A DNA stretch of 64,000 bases from Vibrio sp. SS-MA-C1-2 (lineage in GTDB: Bacteria; Pseudomonadota; Gammaproteobacteria; Enterobacterales; Vibrionaceae), in assembly GCF_021513135.1 (NCBI RefSeq), contig NZ_CP090981.1, forward strand, positions 1,240,001-1,304,000, in the 5' to 3' direction. A program made the position numbers and the translations under genes. Below are positions 8,340-19,719 of the stretch, piece after piece. How positions within the stretch are numbered: position 1 is the first letter of the stretch; each line of letters begins with the position of its first letter. The notes under the pieces were generated by a model, which saw nothing but the letters and a program-made list of their open reading frames with translations, did not search any database and had not been told where the DNA came from.

Positions 8340-9932
8340 TTAGTGACCGGTTACCACAGGAGCGGCATGCTGAATCACTTCTGAAGCGTGAGATAACCAG
8401 CCCCAGTGATACATTAACTCGGTGGCTGGTACTAAAAACAGTTGGATACCAAGCAGGCCAACAACCGTTAAAACGAGGGTGTACGGCAATGCCATCCAGA
8501 CCATTCTTCCATAAGAGAGACGAATAAGCGGTGCAATTGCTGAAGTTAGCATAAATAGGAATGCGGCTTGACCATTGGGTGTCGCCACCGATGGAAGATT
8601 CGTTCCAGTATTTATGGCAACGGCGAGCAGATCAAATTGATTCGCGGTGATTACGCCATGCTGTAATGCCGCTTTTACTTCATTGATATAAACCGTGCCG
8701 ACAAAGACATTATCTGAAATCATCGAAAGCAGACCATTAGCGATGTAGAACATGGTTAATTGGCTGGTTCCTTCCATATGCAACACCCAGTCGATAATCG
8801 GAGCAAACAGTTGGAGATCAATTATCACCGCAACAATTGAAAAGAAAACAGCTAATAAGGCGGTAAATGGTAATGCTTCTTCAAATGCTTTACCCAGTGC
8901 GTGCTCTTCGGTAATTCCCGTCAATGACGTGGCTAAAACAATGACCGATAAGCCCACTAAACCGACCGCCGCTAAATGTAATGCTAATGCGATAATCAAC
9001 CAGATCCCAATAATGATTTGCACGATCAATTTAGCGTAATCAAGATTAGTTCTGCGCTTTGTTTCATTTTCATCAAAATCGACTAAGATCTTACGTACAT
9101 TCTGCGGTAGTTTTGCTCCATAACCAAAGATCTTAAACTTCTCGACAACCACACAAGTTAATAGGCCACAGATAAGTACGGGTAAAGTAACAGGCAACAT
9201 TCGCAGCATAAATTCAATAAAAAACCAGTGCGCTTGTTCTGCAATAATTAAGTTTTGCGGTTCACCCACCATGGTCATCACCCCACCAAGCGCGGTACCG
9301 ATAGCAGCATGCATCATTAAACTACGAAGAAATGCGCGATAATCCTCTAAATCATCTTTACTGATCTGCTTAATGTCTTTATCACTGGTGTAGTCATGAT
9401 TATTACCATGACTATTTGAAGCGACTTTATGATAAATACTATAGAAGCCTACTGCGACGCTGATAACTACCGCAATCACAGTTAATGCATCTAAAAATGC
9501 AGATAAGAAAGCAGCAGAGAAACAGAATGCCAGAGAAAGCCAAGTTTTTGAGCGGATATTGATAAGTAACTTAGTGAAGATAAACAGCAGCAGTTGTTTC
9601 ATAAAGTAGATGCCAGCCACCATAAAGATCAACAGTAGCAACACCTCTATATTTGCCGATAACTCATGCTTTACATGCTCTGCACTTGTCATTCCAATGG
9701 CAACGGCTTCAATCGCTAATAAACCGCCTGGTTGGAGAGGGTAACATTTTAGCGCCATCGCTAAAGTAAAGATAAACTCAGCAACCAGTAACCAACCAGC
9801 AACAAAAGGATTGATAAAAAAGAATACGATTGGATTGATAATTAAAAAAGCAACAATAGCGATTTTATACCAATCTGGGGCTTTACCAAGAAAATTCTTG
9901 ATAAATGCTCTCCCTAGCGATACATGATGCAT
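8340..9932 (-). CDS. nhaB: Na+/H+ antiporter NhaB
   Basis: Inner-membrane sodium/proton antiporter important for sodium and pH balance. At 530 residues it is close to known NhaB proteins (about 510-530) and is hydrophobic throughout, with roughly 11-12 helices. Family signatures include the N terminus [36 protein letters not shown] near 215-235 and [20 protein letters not shown] near 435-455. It is divergent from fadR and upstream of dsbB; the same dsbB-nhaB-fadR order is known in E. coli. Confidence 0.95.
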   Translation of the reverse strand: MHHVSLGRAFIKNFLGKAPDWYKIAIVAFLIINPIVFFFINPFVAGWLLVAEFIFTLAMALKCYPLQPGGLLAIEAVAIGMTSAEHVKHELSANIEVLLLLIFMVAGIYFMKQLLLFIFTKLLINIRSKTWLSLAFCFSAAFLSAFLDALTVIAVVISVAVGFYSIYHKVASNSHGNNHDYTSDKDIKQISKDDLEDYRAFLRSLMMHAAIGTALGGVMTMVGEPQNLIIAEQAHWFFIEFMLRMLPVTLPVLICGLLTCVVVEKFKIFGYGAKLPQNVRKILVDFDENETKRRTNLDYAKLIVQIIIGIWLIIALALHLAAVGLVGLSVIVLATSLTGITEEHALGKAFEEALPFTALLAVFFSIVAVIIDLQLFAPIIDWVLHMEGTSQLTMFYIANGLLSMISDNVFVGTVYINEVKAALQHGVITANQFDLLAVAINTGTNLPSVATPNGQAAFLFMLTSAIAPLIRLSYGRMVWMALPYTLVLTVVGLLGIQLFLVPATELMYHWGWLSHASEVIQHAAPVVTGH

Positions 9933-10245
9933 AACTCTCCAAGTATTTAGAAAAATAAGTAAAATTTTCGGGTTTTAGATTTAAAACTTTAACGATAAAA
10001 GTAATAACCTTTGCCACTCTGGCTTATTTTATGAAACCTTTATTTACATTATCTATGTATTTATTAATAATTAAAAGATTAAATTATTATTATTGTTGTT
10101 TATGATCAAAGAATTATGATTAATTATCAATCAATAAATGAGGGGATATTTATATTGTTAATAATCATGGGTTCTCTGTTATTCTTAGAAGTGGTATGAT
10201 CAGTAAAGATATAGAGAAAAACACCTAACGTGGAAGTTGATTATC
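9933..10245. other. AT-rich divergent promoter region of nhaB and fadR
   Basis: About 310 bases with no open frame worth calling, very AT-rich and with several A/T runs. It must hold the divergent promoters of nhaB and fadR. I see no clear palindromic operator or riboswitch. Confidence 0.5.
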
Positions 10246-11091
10246 ATGGTTATAAAGGCGAACAGCCCTGCTACCTTTGCAGAAAAGTATATTATTGAAA
10301 GTATTTGGAATGACCATTTCCCTCAAGGCTCAATTTTGCCAGCAGAGCGTGAACTTTCAGAGCTTATTGGCGTCACACGTACGACTTTGCGTGAGGTGTT
10401 ACAGCGTCTATCCAGAGATGGTTGGTTAACTATTCAACATGGTAAACCGACTCGTGTGAATGATTTTATGCATACTTCTGGGTTAAATATCTTAGATACT
10501 TTGATTACGTTAAAGGGGCAAGATGTTACCTCGGTACTTGAAGATCTGTTAGTGGCAAGAACAGACATTAGCTCTATCTATATGCGTCATGCGATTCAGC
10601 GTCACTCAGAAGATGCTGCAATAACAATTAATGATGTGATTTCAGCATGTGAAGAATTAACAGCAAGTTCCTCATTTTCTGACTTTATTCAACAGCGTCC
10701 AGAGAAGCTTGATTTATTACAAGAAGTTAAGAAGATCACTGAGCAGTATAAGGACAATCCTGAGCTTTGTGAAAAAATCTGTTTAGCAAAAGCATTTAAC
10801 TATTATGATTATCTACTATTCCAAGGGTTAGCATTTAATTCTGGTAATAAAGTGTATGTTTTAACAATTAATGGAATGCGTAAAATTTATTCCCGTATTG
10901 GTAGTTACTACTTCATGTTACCTGAAGCTAGAAAGCTAGCGATGCAATTTTATCGTGATATGGCGACATTATGTAATAACAATGACTTTACTAATGTACC
11001 AGCACTGCTTCGACAATATGGTCGTGCTAGTGCGGTGATTTGGGATGAAAATAAAGAACAGATTACCAAATATATTCTTGATGAAGATTAA
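10246..11091 (+). CDS. fadR: fatty acid metabolism regulator FadR
   Basis: GntR-family regulator that represses fatty acid degradation genes and activates unsaturated fatty acid synthesis; acyl-CoA releases it from DNA. The winged helix spans about residues 1-75 ([20 protein letters not shown]), followed by the FadR C-terminal domain. At 281 residues it exceeds E. coli FadR (239) by about 40, matching the extra segment known in Vibrio FadR (here about residues 138-180, rich in K and E). I chose the ATG at 10246 ([16 protein letters not shown]) because the family starts there; a TTG three codons earlier is unlikely. A FadR site lies upstream of fadH in this window. Confidence 0.96.
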   Translation: MVIKANSPATFAEKYIIESIWNDHFPQGSILPAERELSELIGVTRTTLREVLQRLSRDGWLTIQHGKPTRVNDFMHTSGLNILDTLITLKGQDVTSVLEDLLVARTDISSIYMRHAIQRHSEDAAITINDVISACEELTASSSFSDFIQQRPEKLDLLQEVKKITEQYKDNPELCEKICLAKAFNYYDYLLFQGLAFNSGNKVYVLTINGMRKIYSRIGSYYFMLPEARKLAMQFYRDMATLCNNNDFTNVPALLRQYGRASAVIWDENKEQITKYILDED

Positions 11092-11110
11092 TTGATATTC
11101 GTGACTATTC

Positions 11111-11143
11111 AAAAAAAGAGAGGTGTTAGCCTCTCTTTTTTTA
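11111..11143 (+). terminator. terminator after fadR
   Basis: AAAAAAAGAGAGG and CCTCTCTTTTTTT form a near-perfect stem around a short loop. It sits between the convergent fadR and ycgB and is likely bidirectional. Confidence 0.85.
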
Positions 11144-11162
11144 TGCTTGATTAAGCCAGATA

Positions 11163-12677
11163 TTAAGATGAAGTTCGAGGTGGACAGTTACCAATAATTT
11201 GCGTTTTACCGCTTGGCATCTCTTCCTCTAATTGAATTTCAAATCCCCATAAGCGATGCAAATGTTTTAACACTTCATGGTAGCTATCTGCAAGTGGAAT
11301 ACGATTATGAGGAACATGACGTAACACCATTGAGCGATCCCCTTTAATATCAACATTCCAAACTTGAATATTTGGTTCTAAATTACTTAAGTTATACTGC
11401 GCGGATAGTCGCTCTCTAATTTGACGATACCCTTCATCATTGTGAATTGCATCAATTTCAACAAAGTTATTTCGCTCATCATCATGAACGGCAAACAGTT
11501 TTAGGTCTCGCATCACTTTTGGTGATAGGTATTGACTAATAAAGCTTTCATCCTTAAAGTTTTCCATCGCAAAGTGAACGGTTTCAAGCCAATCTGATCC
11601 CGCAAATTCAGGGAACCATCGACGATCTTCTTCTGTTGGGTTTTCACAAATACGACGAATATCTTGGAACATAGCAAACCCTAAAGCATAAGGATTTATT
11701 CCACTATAATAAGGACTATTGTAAGCAGGCTGCGCGACAACATTGGTATGGCTGTGTAAGAACTCCATAATAAAGCTCTCAGTCACTAAGCCATCACTAT
11801 AGAGATGATTCATGATGGTATAGTGCCAAAATGTTGCCCAGCCTTCATTCATCACTTGAGTCTGTTTTTGCGGATAGAAATATTGACTCACTTTACGAAC
11901 GATACGGATGATCTCTCGTTGCCAAGGTTCTAATAGAGGTGCATGCTTCTCAATAAAGTAGAGAATGTTTTCATGAGGCTCTGATGGAAAACGAGCTTCA
12001 GCTTTCTGCATATTCTCTTCGCGGGTAGGAATTGTGCGCCATAGAGCATTGACTTGCGTTTGAAGATAATCTTCTCGGCTTTTCTGACGCGCTATCTCTT
12101 CTTGAATTGAGATCTTTTGTGGCCGTTTATACCGATCAACCCCATAATTCATTAAGGCATGACACGAGTCTAATAACGGTTCAACCTCATCAATACCGTA
12201 CTTCTCTTCACAATCACTAATGTATTTCTTAGCAAATAGAAGATAATCGATAATTGAGCTGGCATCAGTCCACGTTCTAAATAGGTAATTTCCTTTAAAG
12301 AATGAGTTATGACCATAACAAGCATGAGCAATAACTAATGCTTGCATTGTGATGGTATTTTCTTCCATTAAGTAGGAGATACAAGGATCTGAGTTGATCA
12401 CGATCTCATATGCAAGCCCCATATTACCATGCTTATAGTTACGCTCAGTTTCGATAAATTTCTTACCAAAAGACCAGTGACTATAATTAATGGGCATACC
12501 GACACTTGAGTAAGCATCCATCATCTGTTCGGCAGTGATTATTTCAATCTGATTTGGGTAGGTATCTAAACGATACCCTTCCGCAATTCGTTTTATCTCA
12601 GTGTGATATTGCTCTAATAGATCGAATGTCCAATCAGGCCCATCGCTAAGACGCTTGGTTTTTGTTGCTGTAGCCAT
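11163..12677 (-). CDS. ycgB: SpoVR family protein YcgB
   Basis: A 504-residue cytoplasmic protein of the SpoVR family, named after a Bacillus spore-cortex protein; the molecular function is unknown. Recognisable segments are PDWTFDLLEQYHTEIKRIA near the N terminus, HACYGHNSFFKGNYLFRTWT near 125-145 and MNEGWATFWHYTIMNHLY near 277-295, whose histidines suggest metal binding. I start it at the ATG at 12677 because GGGAGG lies directly before it; five codons upstream is another possible start without such a site. It is the last gene of the yeaG-yeaH-ycgB cluster, whose members are commonly co-expressed under stress and nutrient limitation in other bacteria. Confidence 0.93.
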   Translation of the reverse strand: MATATKTKRLSDGPDWTFDLLEQYHTEIKRIAEGYRLDTYPNQIEIITAEQMMDAYSSVGMPINYSHWSFGKKFIETERNYKHGNMGLAYEIVINSDPCISYLMEENTITMQALVIAHACYGHNSFFKGNYLFRTWTDASSIIDYLLFAKKYISDCEEKYGIDEVEPLLDSCHALMNYGVDRYKRPQKISIQEEIARQKSREDYLQTQVNALWRTIPTREENMQKAEARFPSEPHENILYFIEKHAPLLEPWQREIIRIVRKVSQYFYPQKQTQVMNEGWATFWHYTIMNHLYSDGLVTESFIMEFLHSHTNVVAQPAYNSPYYSGINPYALGFAMFQDIRRICENPTEEDRRWFPEFAGSDWLETVHFAMENFKDESFISQYLSPKVMRDLKLFAVHDDERNNFVEIDAIHNDEGYRQIRERLSAQYNLSNLEPNIQVWNVDIKGDRSMVLRHVPHNRIPLADSYHEVLKHLHRLWGFEIQLEEEMPSGKTQIIGNCPPRTSS

Positions 12678-12703
12678 CGATACCTCCCTCATTTCATTGA
12701 CTA

Positions 12704-13980
12704 TTATTGCATTATCTGCTGTTTGAATAGTTCTCGGAATACCGGAACAATGTCATCAACACTATGGATATTCTCAATCGCAAAGTTGTGATGACTCTTG
12801 GTTAACTCTTGATATTCTCGCCACAATGTTTGGTGTGCTCGGCGTGTGATTTCGATATAAGTGTAATAACGACAAGCCGGTAAAATTTCTTTTTCCAGTA
12901 TCGCTTTACAGGTCGGAGAATCATCTGCCCAGTTATCACCATCGGAAGCTTGAGCTGCATAGATATTCCACTCTGTGGGTGAGTATCGTTTTTTGATAAT
13001 CTCATCCATTAGTTTTAATGCACTCGACACAATGGTGCCTCCAGTCTCTTGAGAGTAGAAAAACTCCTGCTCATTGACCTCTTTTGCTTGGGTATGGTGA
13101 CGAATAAATACCACATCAATATTTTTATATTTACGTGATAAGAAAAGATAGAGCAGAACATAAAAGCGTTTTGCTAGATCTTTGGTCGCCTGATCCATCG
13201 AACCTGAAACATCCATTAGACAGAACATGACAGCCTGACTACTTGGTATCGCACGTTTATCATAATTTTTAAACTGAAGATCGAAGGTATCAATAAAAGG
13301 GGTCGCACTAATTTTCTTACGTAGTGCTAAAATCTCTTTCTTGATCTTCTCTTCTTCTAGTAATAGAGCGGGTTCGCTATTTTGTAAGCGTTCTAACTCT
13401 TCTTCTAACTCATGTAACTGACGTTTTTTTCCTGCGGTCATTGCCGTTCGACGTGCCACAGAGTTTTGTAGAGAACGAACGATAGAAATATTCGATGGTA
13501 CGCCACTAGACTTAAATCCAGAACGAAATGTCTGATACTCGACTAGTCTATTTTGTTGATTTTTCTCCATATTAGGAAGTTCTAAATCTTCAAATAGCAT
13601 ATCGAGGTATTCTTCTTTCGATATCTGGAAAGTGAACTCATCGTTACCTTCACCATCTTGGCTGGCATCGCCATCACCTTGACCTTCACCACCTTCACCG
13701 CCGCTCGGTGGACGTTCAATACGATCTCCTGCGGTAAATTGGTCATTACCGGGGTGAACCATGTGACGATCCCCCCTTTCCCTTGATAAATACTCGGCTC
13801 TATAATGTCATGGGATGGAATAGAGATATCCTCTCCACTCTCAATGTCGGTAATCGAGCGTTTATTGACGGCATCCGCAATCGATTCTTTAATCTTTTGC
13901 TTATGACGTCGTAAAAAACGCTGTCGATTGACAGTACTTTTATTTTTCCCATTGAGCCGGCGATCGATAAAATGCGCCAT
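12704..13980 (-). pseudogene. yeaH: yeaH (DUF444 protein), split by a one-base frameshift
   Basis: DUF444-family protein normally encoded next to the kinase YeaG. The first 70 residues ([16 protein letters not shown] to IYQGKGG) are read from 13980. The rest ([12 protein letters not shown] onward, with the MIDAS-like [16 protein letters not shown] and [19 protein letters not shown]) is in another frame down to 12704. The switch point is the C run at 13771-13776. One more base would give [13 protein letters not shown] and a continuous protein of 425 residues, the family's usual length (427 in E. coli). No residues other than the junction are missing, so the gene is either recently broken or misread at the homopolymer. 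A truncated product from the ATG at 13762 would be 352 residues. Confidence 0.9.
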
Positions 13981-14019
13981 ATGCCCTCGTATATTCGTTA
14001 ATTAAGGTTTACCAACTCT

Positions 14020-14097
14020 TCTTGTATCTTTCTTACTGAAGTTGCTAGGTTGTTGGCGTTATTTCGCTTACTAGCAACTTCAACTATTTAGGCACAG
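14020..14097. repeat. internally deleted repeat copy E with an 11-bp perfect stem
   Basis: Lies between yeaG and yeaH. GAAGTTGCTAG at 14038-14048 pairs perfectly with CTAGCAACTTC at 14071-14081 over a 22-base loop. The outer parts resemble the ends of the 128-bp repeat, but the centre is deleted. A hairpin here could affect the yeaG-yeaH transcript. Confidence 0.65.
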
Positions 14098-14111
14098 AGA
14101 CCTATGATTGA

Positions 14112-16046
14112 TTAAGAAGATTTGCGCACTCGTAAATACCATTCAGATAGTAGACGAACTTGCTTCTGGGTATAGCCTTTCTCCATCATACGAGCGACAA
14201 AGTCGTCATGCTTCTTCTGTTCATCCGTTGAGGTCTTACCGTTAAACGAGATAACTGGCAATAGTTCTTCGGTATTTGAGAACATCTTCTTCTCAATAAC
14301 GGTGCGAAGTTTCTCGTAGCTGGTCCAGTTTGGATTTCTGCCAGAATTATTGGCTTTTGCTCGAAGAACAAAGTTAACGATTTCGTTACGGAAATCTTTT
14401 GGATTACTGATCCCCGCTGGTTTTTCGATCTTCTCTAGCTCACTATTTAGTGCACTGCGATCAAATAGTTGGCCTGTTTCAGGATCACGATACTCTTGAT
14501 CTTGAATCCAGAAATCAGCGTACATAACATAACGATCAAAGATGTTTTGACCATATTCAGAGTAAGACTCTAAATAAGCGGTTTGGATCTCTTTACCAAT
14601 GAATTCCACATATTTAGGTACAAGGTAACCTTTTAAGAATTCTAGGTATTTCTCTGCAATTTCTTGTGGAAATTGTTCACGCTCAATCTGTTGTTCAAGA
14701 ACAAAGAATAGGTGAACTGGGTTTGCGGCCACTTCTGCATGGTCGAAGTTATAAACACGAGATAAAATCTTAAATGCAAAACGCGTTGAAAGACCGTTCA
14801 TTCCTTCATCAACACCGGCATAATCACGATACTCTTGATAAGATTTCGCTTTTGGATCGGTATCTTTTAATGTTTCACCGTCATAAACACGCATTTTAGA
14901 GAATAGATTTGAGTTTTCAGGCTCTTTTAGGCGCGATAAAATGGCAAATTGTGCCAAGGTTTCAAGTGTACTTGGTGAACAAGGCGCATTGGCTAATTCA
15001 CTGCTTTGAACCAGTTTCTCGTAGATTTTAACTTCTTCAGAAACACGTAGACAGTAAGGGACTTTAACAATGTAAACACGGTCTAAAAACGCTTCATTGT
15101 TTTTATTATTTCGGAATGTCTGCCACTCAGATTCATTAGAGTGAGCTAAAATCATACCGTCATAAGGTAGTGCAGAAAGCCCTTCTGTACCGTTATAGTT
15201 GCCTTCCTGAGTTGCTGTTAGTAGGGGATGTAATACCTTAATCGGTGCTTTAAACATCTCTACAAACTCCATCAAGCCTTGGTTTGCTCGACATAATGCA
15301 CCTGAATAGCTATAAGCATCAGGATCATCTTGAGAGAAATGTTCTAACTGACGAATATCGACTTTACCAACCAATGCTGAGATATCTTGATTGTTCTCAT
15401 CTCCTGGCTCAGTTTTGGCGATTGCTAACTGATCTAAAATAGAAGGACGAACTTTTACTACTTTAAATTGTGTGATGTCACCACCAAATTCTTTTAGGCG
15501 TTTTGCAGCCCATGGCGACATAATTGAGCGAACATAACGGTTTGGTATTGCATACTCCTCTTCAAGGAGGCGCCCATCTTCATTAACATCAAAAAGACAG
15601 AAAGGGTGGTCATTAACCGGACTCCGGACACCATTTGCTGTCAGAATATAGACTGGTTTTTGCTGCATTAAACTTTTTAATTTCTCAGCTAATGATGACT
15701 TACCGCCGCCGACTGGACCCAATAAATAAAGAATCTGTTTGCGTTCTTCTAACCCTTGAGCAGCATGCTTTAGGTAAGAGACAATTTGTTCGATCGCTTC
15801 TTCCATCCCGTAGAAATCTTTGAATGTTTCATAACGAGAAATAACACGGTTTGAGAATAGGCGACTTAATTGAGGGTCTTGTGCAGTATCAATCATTTCA
15901 GGTTCACCGATAGCCATTAACAGGCGTTCGGCAGAGTTAGCATAGGCACTACGATCATCACGACATAACTCTAGAAATTCCTGAATAGATAGTTCTTCGT
16001 CCTTGCCTTCTTCATAACGTTGACGATAGGAATCAAAAATACTCAT
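14112..16046 (-). CDS. yeaG: PrkA-family serine protein kinase YeaG
   Basis: A 644-residue PrkA-family protein kinase. The N-terminal half is an AAA-type ATPase domain with Walker A in LLGPVGGGKSSLAEKL near residues 107-122 and conserved segments HSNESEWQTFRNNKNNEAFLDRV near 305-327. The C-terminal part carries the PrkA kinase-like domain. In E. coli it is linked to the response to nitrogen starvation and stationary phase. The start MSIFDSYRQRYEEGK matches the family, and AAGGAGAG lies just upstream. It is first in the yeaG-yeaH-ycgB cluster. Confidence 0.95.
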   Translation of the reverse strand: MSIFDSYRQRYEEGKDEELSIQEFLELCRDDRSAYANSAERLLMAIGEPEMIDTAQDPQLSRLFSNRVISRYETFKDFYGMEEAIEQIVSYLKHAAQGLEERKQILYLLGPVGGGKSSLAEKLKSLMQQKPVYILTANGVRSPVNDHPFCLFDVNEDGRLLEEEYAIPNRYVRSIMSPWAAKRLKEFGGDITQFKVVKVRPSILDQLAIAKTEPGDENNQDISALVGKVDIRQLEHFSQDDPDAYSYSGALCRANQGLMEFVEMFKAPIKVLHPLLTATQEGNYNGTEGLSALPYDGMILAHSNESEWQTFRNNKNNEAFLDRVYIVKVPYCLRVSEEVKIYEKLVQSSELANAPCSPSTLETLAQFAILSRLKEPENSNLFSKMRVYDGETLKDTDPKAKSYQEYRDYAGVDEGMNGLSTRFAFKILSRVYNFDHAEVAANPVHLFFVLEQQIEREQFPQEIAEKYLEFLKGYLVPKYVEFIGKEIQTAYLESYSEYGQNIFDRYVMYADFWIQDQEYRDPETGQLFDRSALNSELEKIEKPAGISNPKDFRNEIVNFVLRAKANNSGRNPNWTSYEKLRTVIEKKMFSNTEELLPVISFNGKTSTDEQKKHDDFVARMMEKGYTQKQVRLLSEWYLRVRKSS

Positions 16047-16353
16047 AGCTTTACTCTCCTTAATTAAAGATTACTGAATCTATGCCTCGATCAAAGAACC
16101 ACAATTATTATGTCGAGCAGTCTATTTCTGATTCAGTCAATATGTTTTTTGTGACTTGTGAGATACATCTCTTTATCAAATATAGTCTAGGCATACTTTT
16201 GAACGTTTTTTGAACTTTGCTTAAAAAAAATACAAAAAAAATCGTGCAATCCCAATTAATTAGCCGATCAAGCAGGATAAAAAAAATAACTTGGCTAATA
16301 ATGTAAAGAGGGAATATATTCTTATCTGCTTGCTATTTCATAATGGGGAAGAC
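16047..16353. other. divergent regulatory region of yeaG and mipA
   Basis: About 300 bases, AT-rich with long A and T runs near 16226-16245. It must carry the promoters of yeaG and mipA. I looked for a sigma-54 GG/GC pair at the right spacing, as yeaG is nitrogen-regulated in E. coli, and did not find a convincing one. Confidence 0.45.
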
Positions 16354-17151
16354 ATGGAAAAGATCAGCAAAATAGTGGTAACGTTCTTATCGTTATTATT
16401 TATCACTCAAGTTACTCTGCCTGTTAGCGCGAATGAAGACCCACCACTCTCTACAGGAGAGAGCTCTGAGCCTCAAGAGAAGAATAATTTAGATGTCGAC
16501 GGCTATACCTCTGCAACTAAGGGAAATTATGTGCCACGAAAGTGGTCATTGGGTGTTTTAGCTGCGTTTTCTCCAGGTCCTTATCGAGATACGGATAATG
16601 CGGTTTTAGTTGTGCCTGCGGTTGGCTACGAAGGTGAGCACTTCTTCTTACGGGGACTGGTTGCGGGCTATCGAATCTTCCCTCGAGAGAGTCGATACAA
16701 TTTAACTCTTGGGGCCATTTATGATCCTCGTCGTTTCGATCCCGATGATAGTGATAATGAGATGATGAAAAAACTCGATAAGCGTGATGCTTCAGGATTA
16801 GGTTATCTCAATTATCAACAACGCATTCGCTATAACCAAATTGAACTAGGAACCATTGAGTTAGGGGGAGGGATTGATCTTTCTGGTCTCAATAATGGTG
16901 TTTATGGCCAAGTTGGGTGGAAATATTCTATCTATCACGGGTTTTGGGGAGTCACACCAGAGATTGGTTACTCTTATAATAATGATGATTTAAACGCGCG
17001 TTATTATGGGATTTCAGATTCTGAATCAGAAAAAAGTGGCTTTGATTCTTACTCTCCAGGATCATCAGGGCAATTTTTTATCAGTTTGAACAGCTACATT
17101 ATGTTAGGTGAACGGGTTCGTTTAATGGGGGAGTCCGTTATACCAATTTAG
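16354..17151 (+). CDS. mipA: MipA/OmpV family outer membrane protein, C-terminus frameshifted
   Basis: Outer-membrane beta-barrel of the MipA/OmpV family; in E. coli MipA is linked to murein synthesis enzymes. I start at the ATG at 16354 (MEKISKIVVTFLSLLF), which gives a signal peptide ending near SANEDPP and has GGGAAG upstream; the frame opens 21 codons earlier without a good site. As written it stops at 17151 after GESVIPI. One additional base in the G run at 17127-17131 would restore GGVRYTNLDSEIADSP and the barrel's terminal strand GYLGLTYSF, ending at 17231 (292 residues). The missing aromatic C-terminus would impair outer-membrane insertion, so the stop is probably a sequence error or a recent mutation. 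Confidence 0.85.
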   Translation: MEKISKIVVTFLSLLFITQVTLPVSANEDPPLSTGESSEPQEKNNLDVDGYTSATKGNYVPRKWSLGVLAAFSPGPYRDTDNAVLVVPAVGYEGEHFFLRGLVAGYRIFPRESRYNLTLGAIYDPRRFDPDDSDNEMMKKLDKRDASGLGYLNYQQRIRYNQIELGTIELGGGIDLSGLNNGVYGQVGWKYSIYHGFWGVTPEIGYSYNNDDLNARYYGISDSESEKSGFDSYSPGSSGQFFISLNSYIMLGERVRLMGESVIPI

Positions 17152-17264
17152 ACTCAGAAATTGCTGATAGTCCAATGGTGACAAAATCAACCGCGTATAC
17201 GGGATACCTTGGTTTAACTTACTCTTTTTAATTTTGATAGATAACGAAAAAAGAGAAGATAAAC

Positions 17265-17322
17265 AAAAAGCCGCTAAATCTTTATTTCATTCATCAAAGA
17301 AATAAAACTTCAGTGGCTTTTT
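17265..17322. terminator. terminator between convergent mipA and yeaD
   Basis: A long stem: AAAAGCCGCT and AGTGGCTTTT outside, TTTATTTC and GAAATAAA inside. It is flanked by A and T runs and could serve both directions. Confidence 0.65.
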
Positions 17323-17355
17323 AACTTTTTAACTTTTTAACATTTTAATTAGAGA

Positions 17356-18225
17356 TTACTTGATTGAAATCTCGGTTGATAAGATATGAGTCTGTTGCGG
17401 TGCTAGCTCAATCGGAGATTCGCTACTTACTGTTGCTTCAACGCAGACCATCGTTTGGTAGCTATCATCAGCCATATCGGCCATCGAATGGCTAAGATCT
17501 TTCCACGGATTCCAAATTACCGCGCTATTTGAACCACTATTTTTCACTGCAATCGTACGATTTACATCATGAATATTGACGATTTCTGCTGGGTTACTGT
17601 AAACACGGTCAACTTCACCATCAAATGTGAGTTCTGTATCTCCGGTCATCGATTTACCGTTTTGAGTACTGTCTTGGTATGTTTGTCCCATATCGGTAAT
17701 CGAAATTTGGCTAATATCACTAATATTAAAATAGCTGTGCAATGCACCACTAAAAGACCAAGGGGTTTCATCGGTATTTTTAGTGATTAAAGAGACGTTC
17801 AATTTTGATCCGATCTCAAATTGCAGTTCATTACTAAATTGATGTGGCCAAATCGCGAGTGTCTCATCGTTACTTTCTAAAGTAAGGCTGATGATTACCC
17901 CTTCTTCATTTTCACGATGCTGGTTTAATTTCCATTCAGTGTTACGAGCAAAACCATGAGAAGGGGTTGCTACCTTACCAAACCAAGGCCAACAAACTGG
18001 AATACCACCACGAATTGCGTGTTGGCTATCTAGATCTGCTTTTTCGCTTAACCAGATAATATCATTTTGATCTGTTGGTTTATAAGCGATGAGGTGACCA
18101 CCATGAAGAGAGATTGCTGCTTGAGCTAACGGATGGTTAACGCGAACAACTTTAATGTCATTTAGTTGGCAAATAGTGACATTATCTGAAAGATAGGTCA
18201 GGGTAGGCAGAGAAAAAATATCCAT
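17356..18225 (-). CDS. yeaD: D-hexose-6-phosphate mutarotase YeaD
   Basis: Aldose-1-epimerase-fold enzyme that interconverts alpha and beta anomers of hexose-6-phosphates. At 289 residues it fits the family. Motifs are LHGGHLIAYKP, RGGIPVCWPWFG near residues 72-83, HGFARNTEW and AIRGG. A conserved glutamate occurs in VCVEATVSS near the end, where the family's catalytic base lies. I start at the ATG at 18225 (MDIFSLPTLTYLS) because GGAG precedes it by 9 bases; an upstream in-frame ATG at 18246 has no clear site. It follows gapA on the same strand, the same pair as in E. coli. Confidence 0.9.
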   Translation of the reverse strand: MDIFSLPTLTYLSDNVTICQLNDIKVVRVNHPLAQAAISLHGGHLIAYKPTDQNDIIWLSEKADLDSQHAIRGGIPVCWPWFGKVATPSHGFARNTEWKLNQHRENEEGVIISLTLESNDETLAIWPHQFSNELQFEIGSKLNVSLITKNTDETPWSFSGALHSYFNISDISQISITDMGQTYQDSTQNGKSMTGDTELTFDGEVDRVYSNPAEIVNIHDVNRTIAVKNSGSNSAVIWNPWKDLSHSMADMADDSYQTMVCVEATVSSESPIELAPQQTHILSTEISIK

Positions 18226-18298
18226 AGTGCTGAGCTCCAAAGTCATTAAAAAGATAAAAATAGGTGGGAGACTTAATGAATCAGTGTATTGTAGGTAT

Positions 18299-18327
18299 AA
18301 AAAAAGGCAGCTAATTAGCCGCCTTTC
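18299..18327 (-). terminator. terminator after gapA
   Basis: Read on the minus strand, AAAGGCGGCTAA and TTAGCTGCCTTTTTTT form a stem with one mismatch and a T run, between gapA and yeaD. Confidence 0.8.
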
Positions 18328-18349
18328 ATATCACTTAACTAAGTAAAAA

Positions 18350-19719
<1,370 letters not shown>

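Noticed and set aside
16141-16240. Sigma-54 promoter for yeaG
   Set aside because: I looked for GG and GC at the -24/-12 spacing on the minus strand because yeaG is nitrogen-regulated in E. coli; no convincing pair was found.
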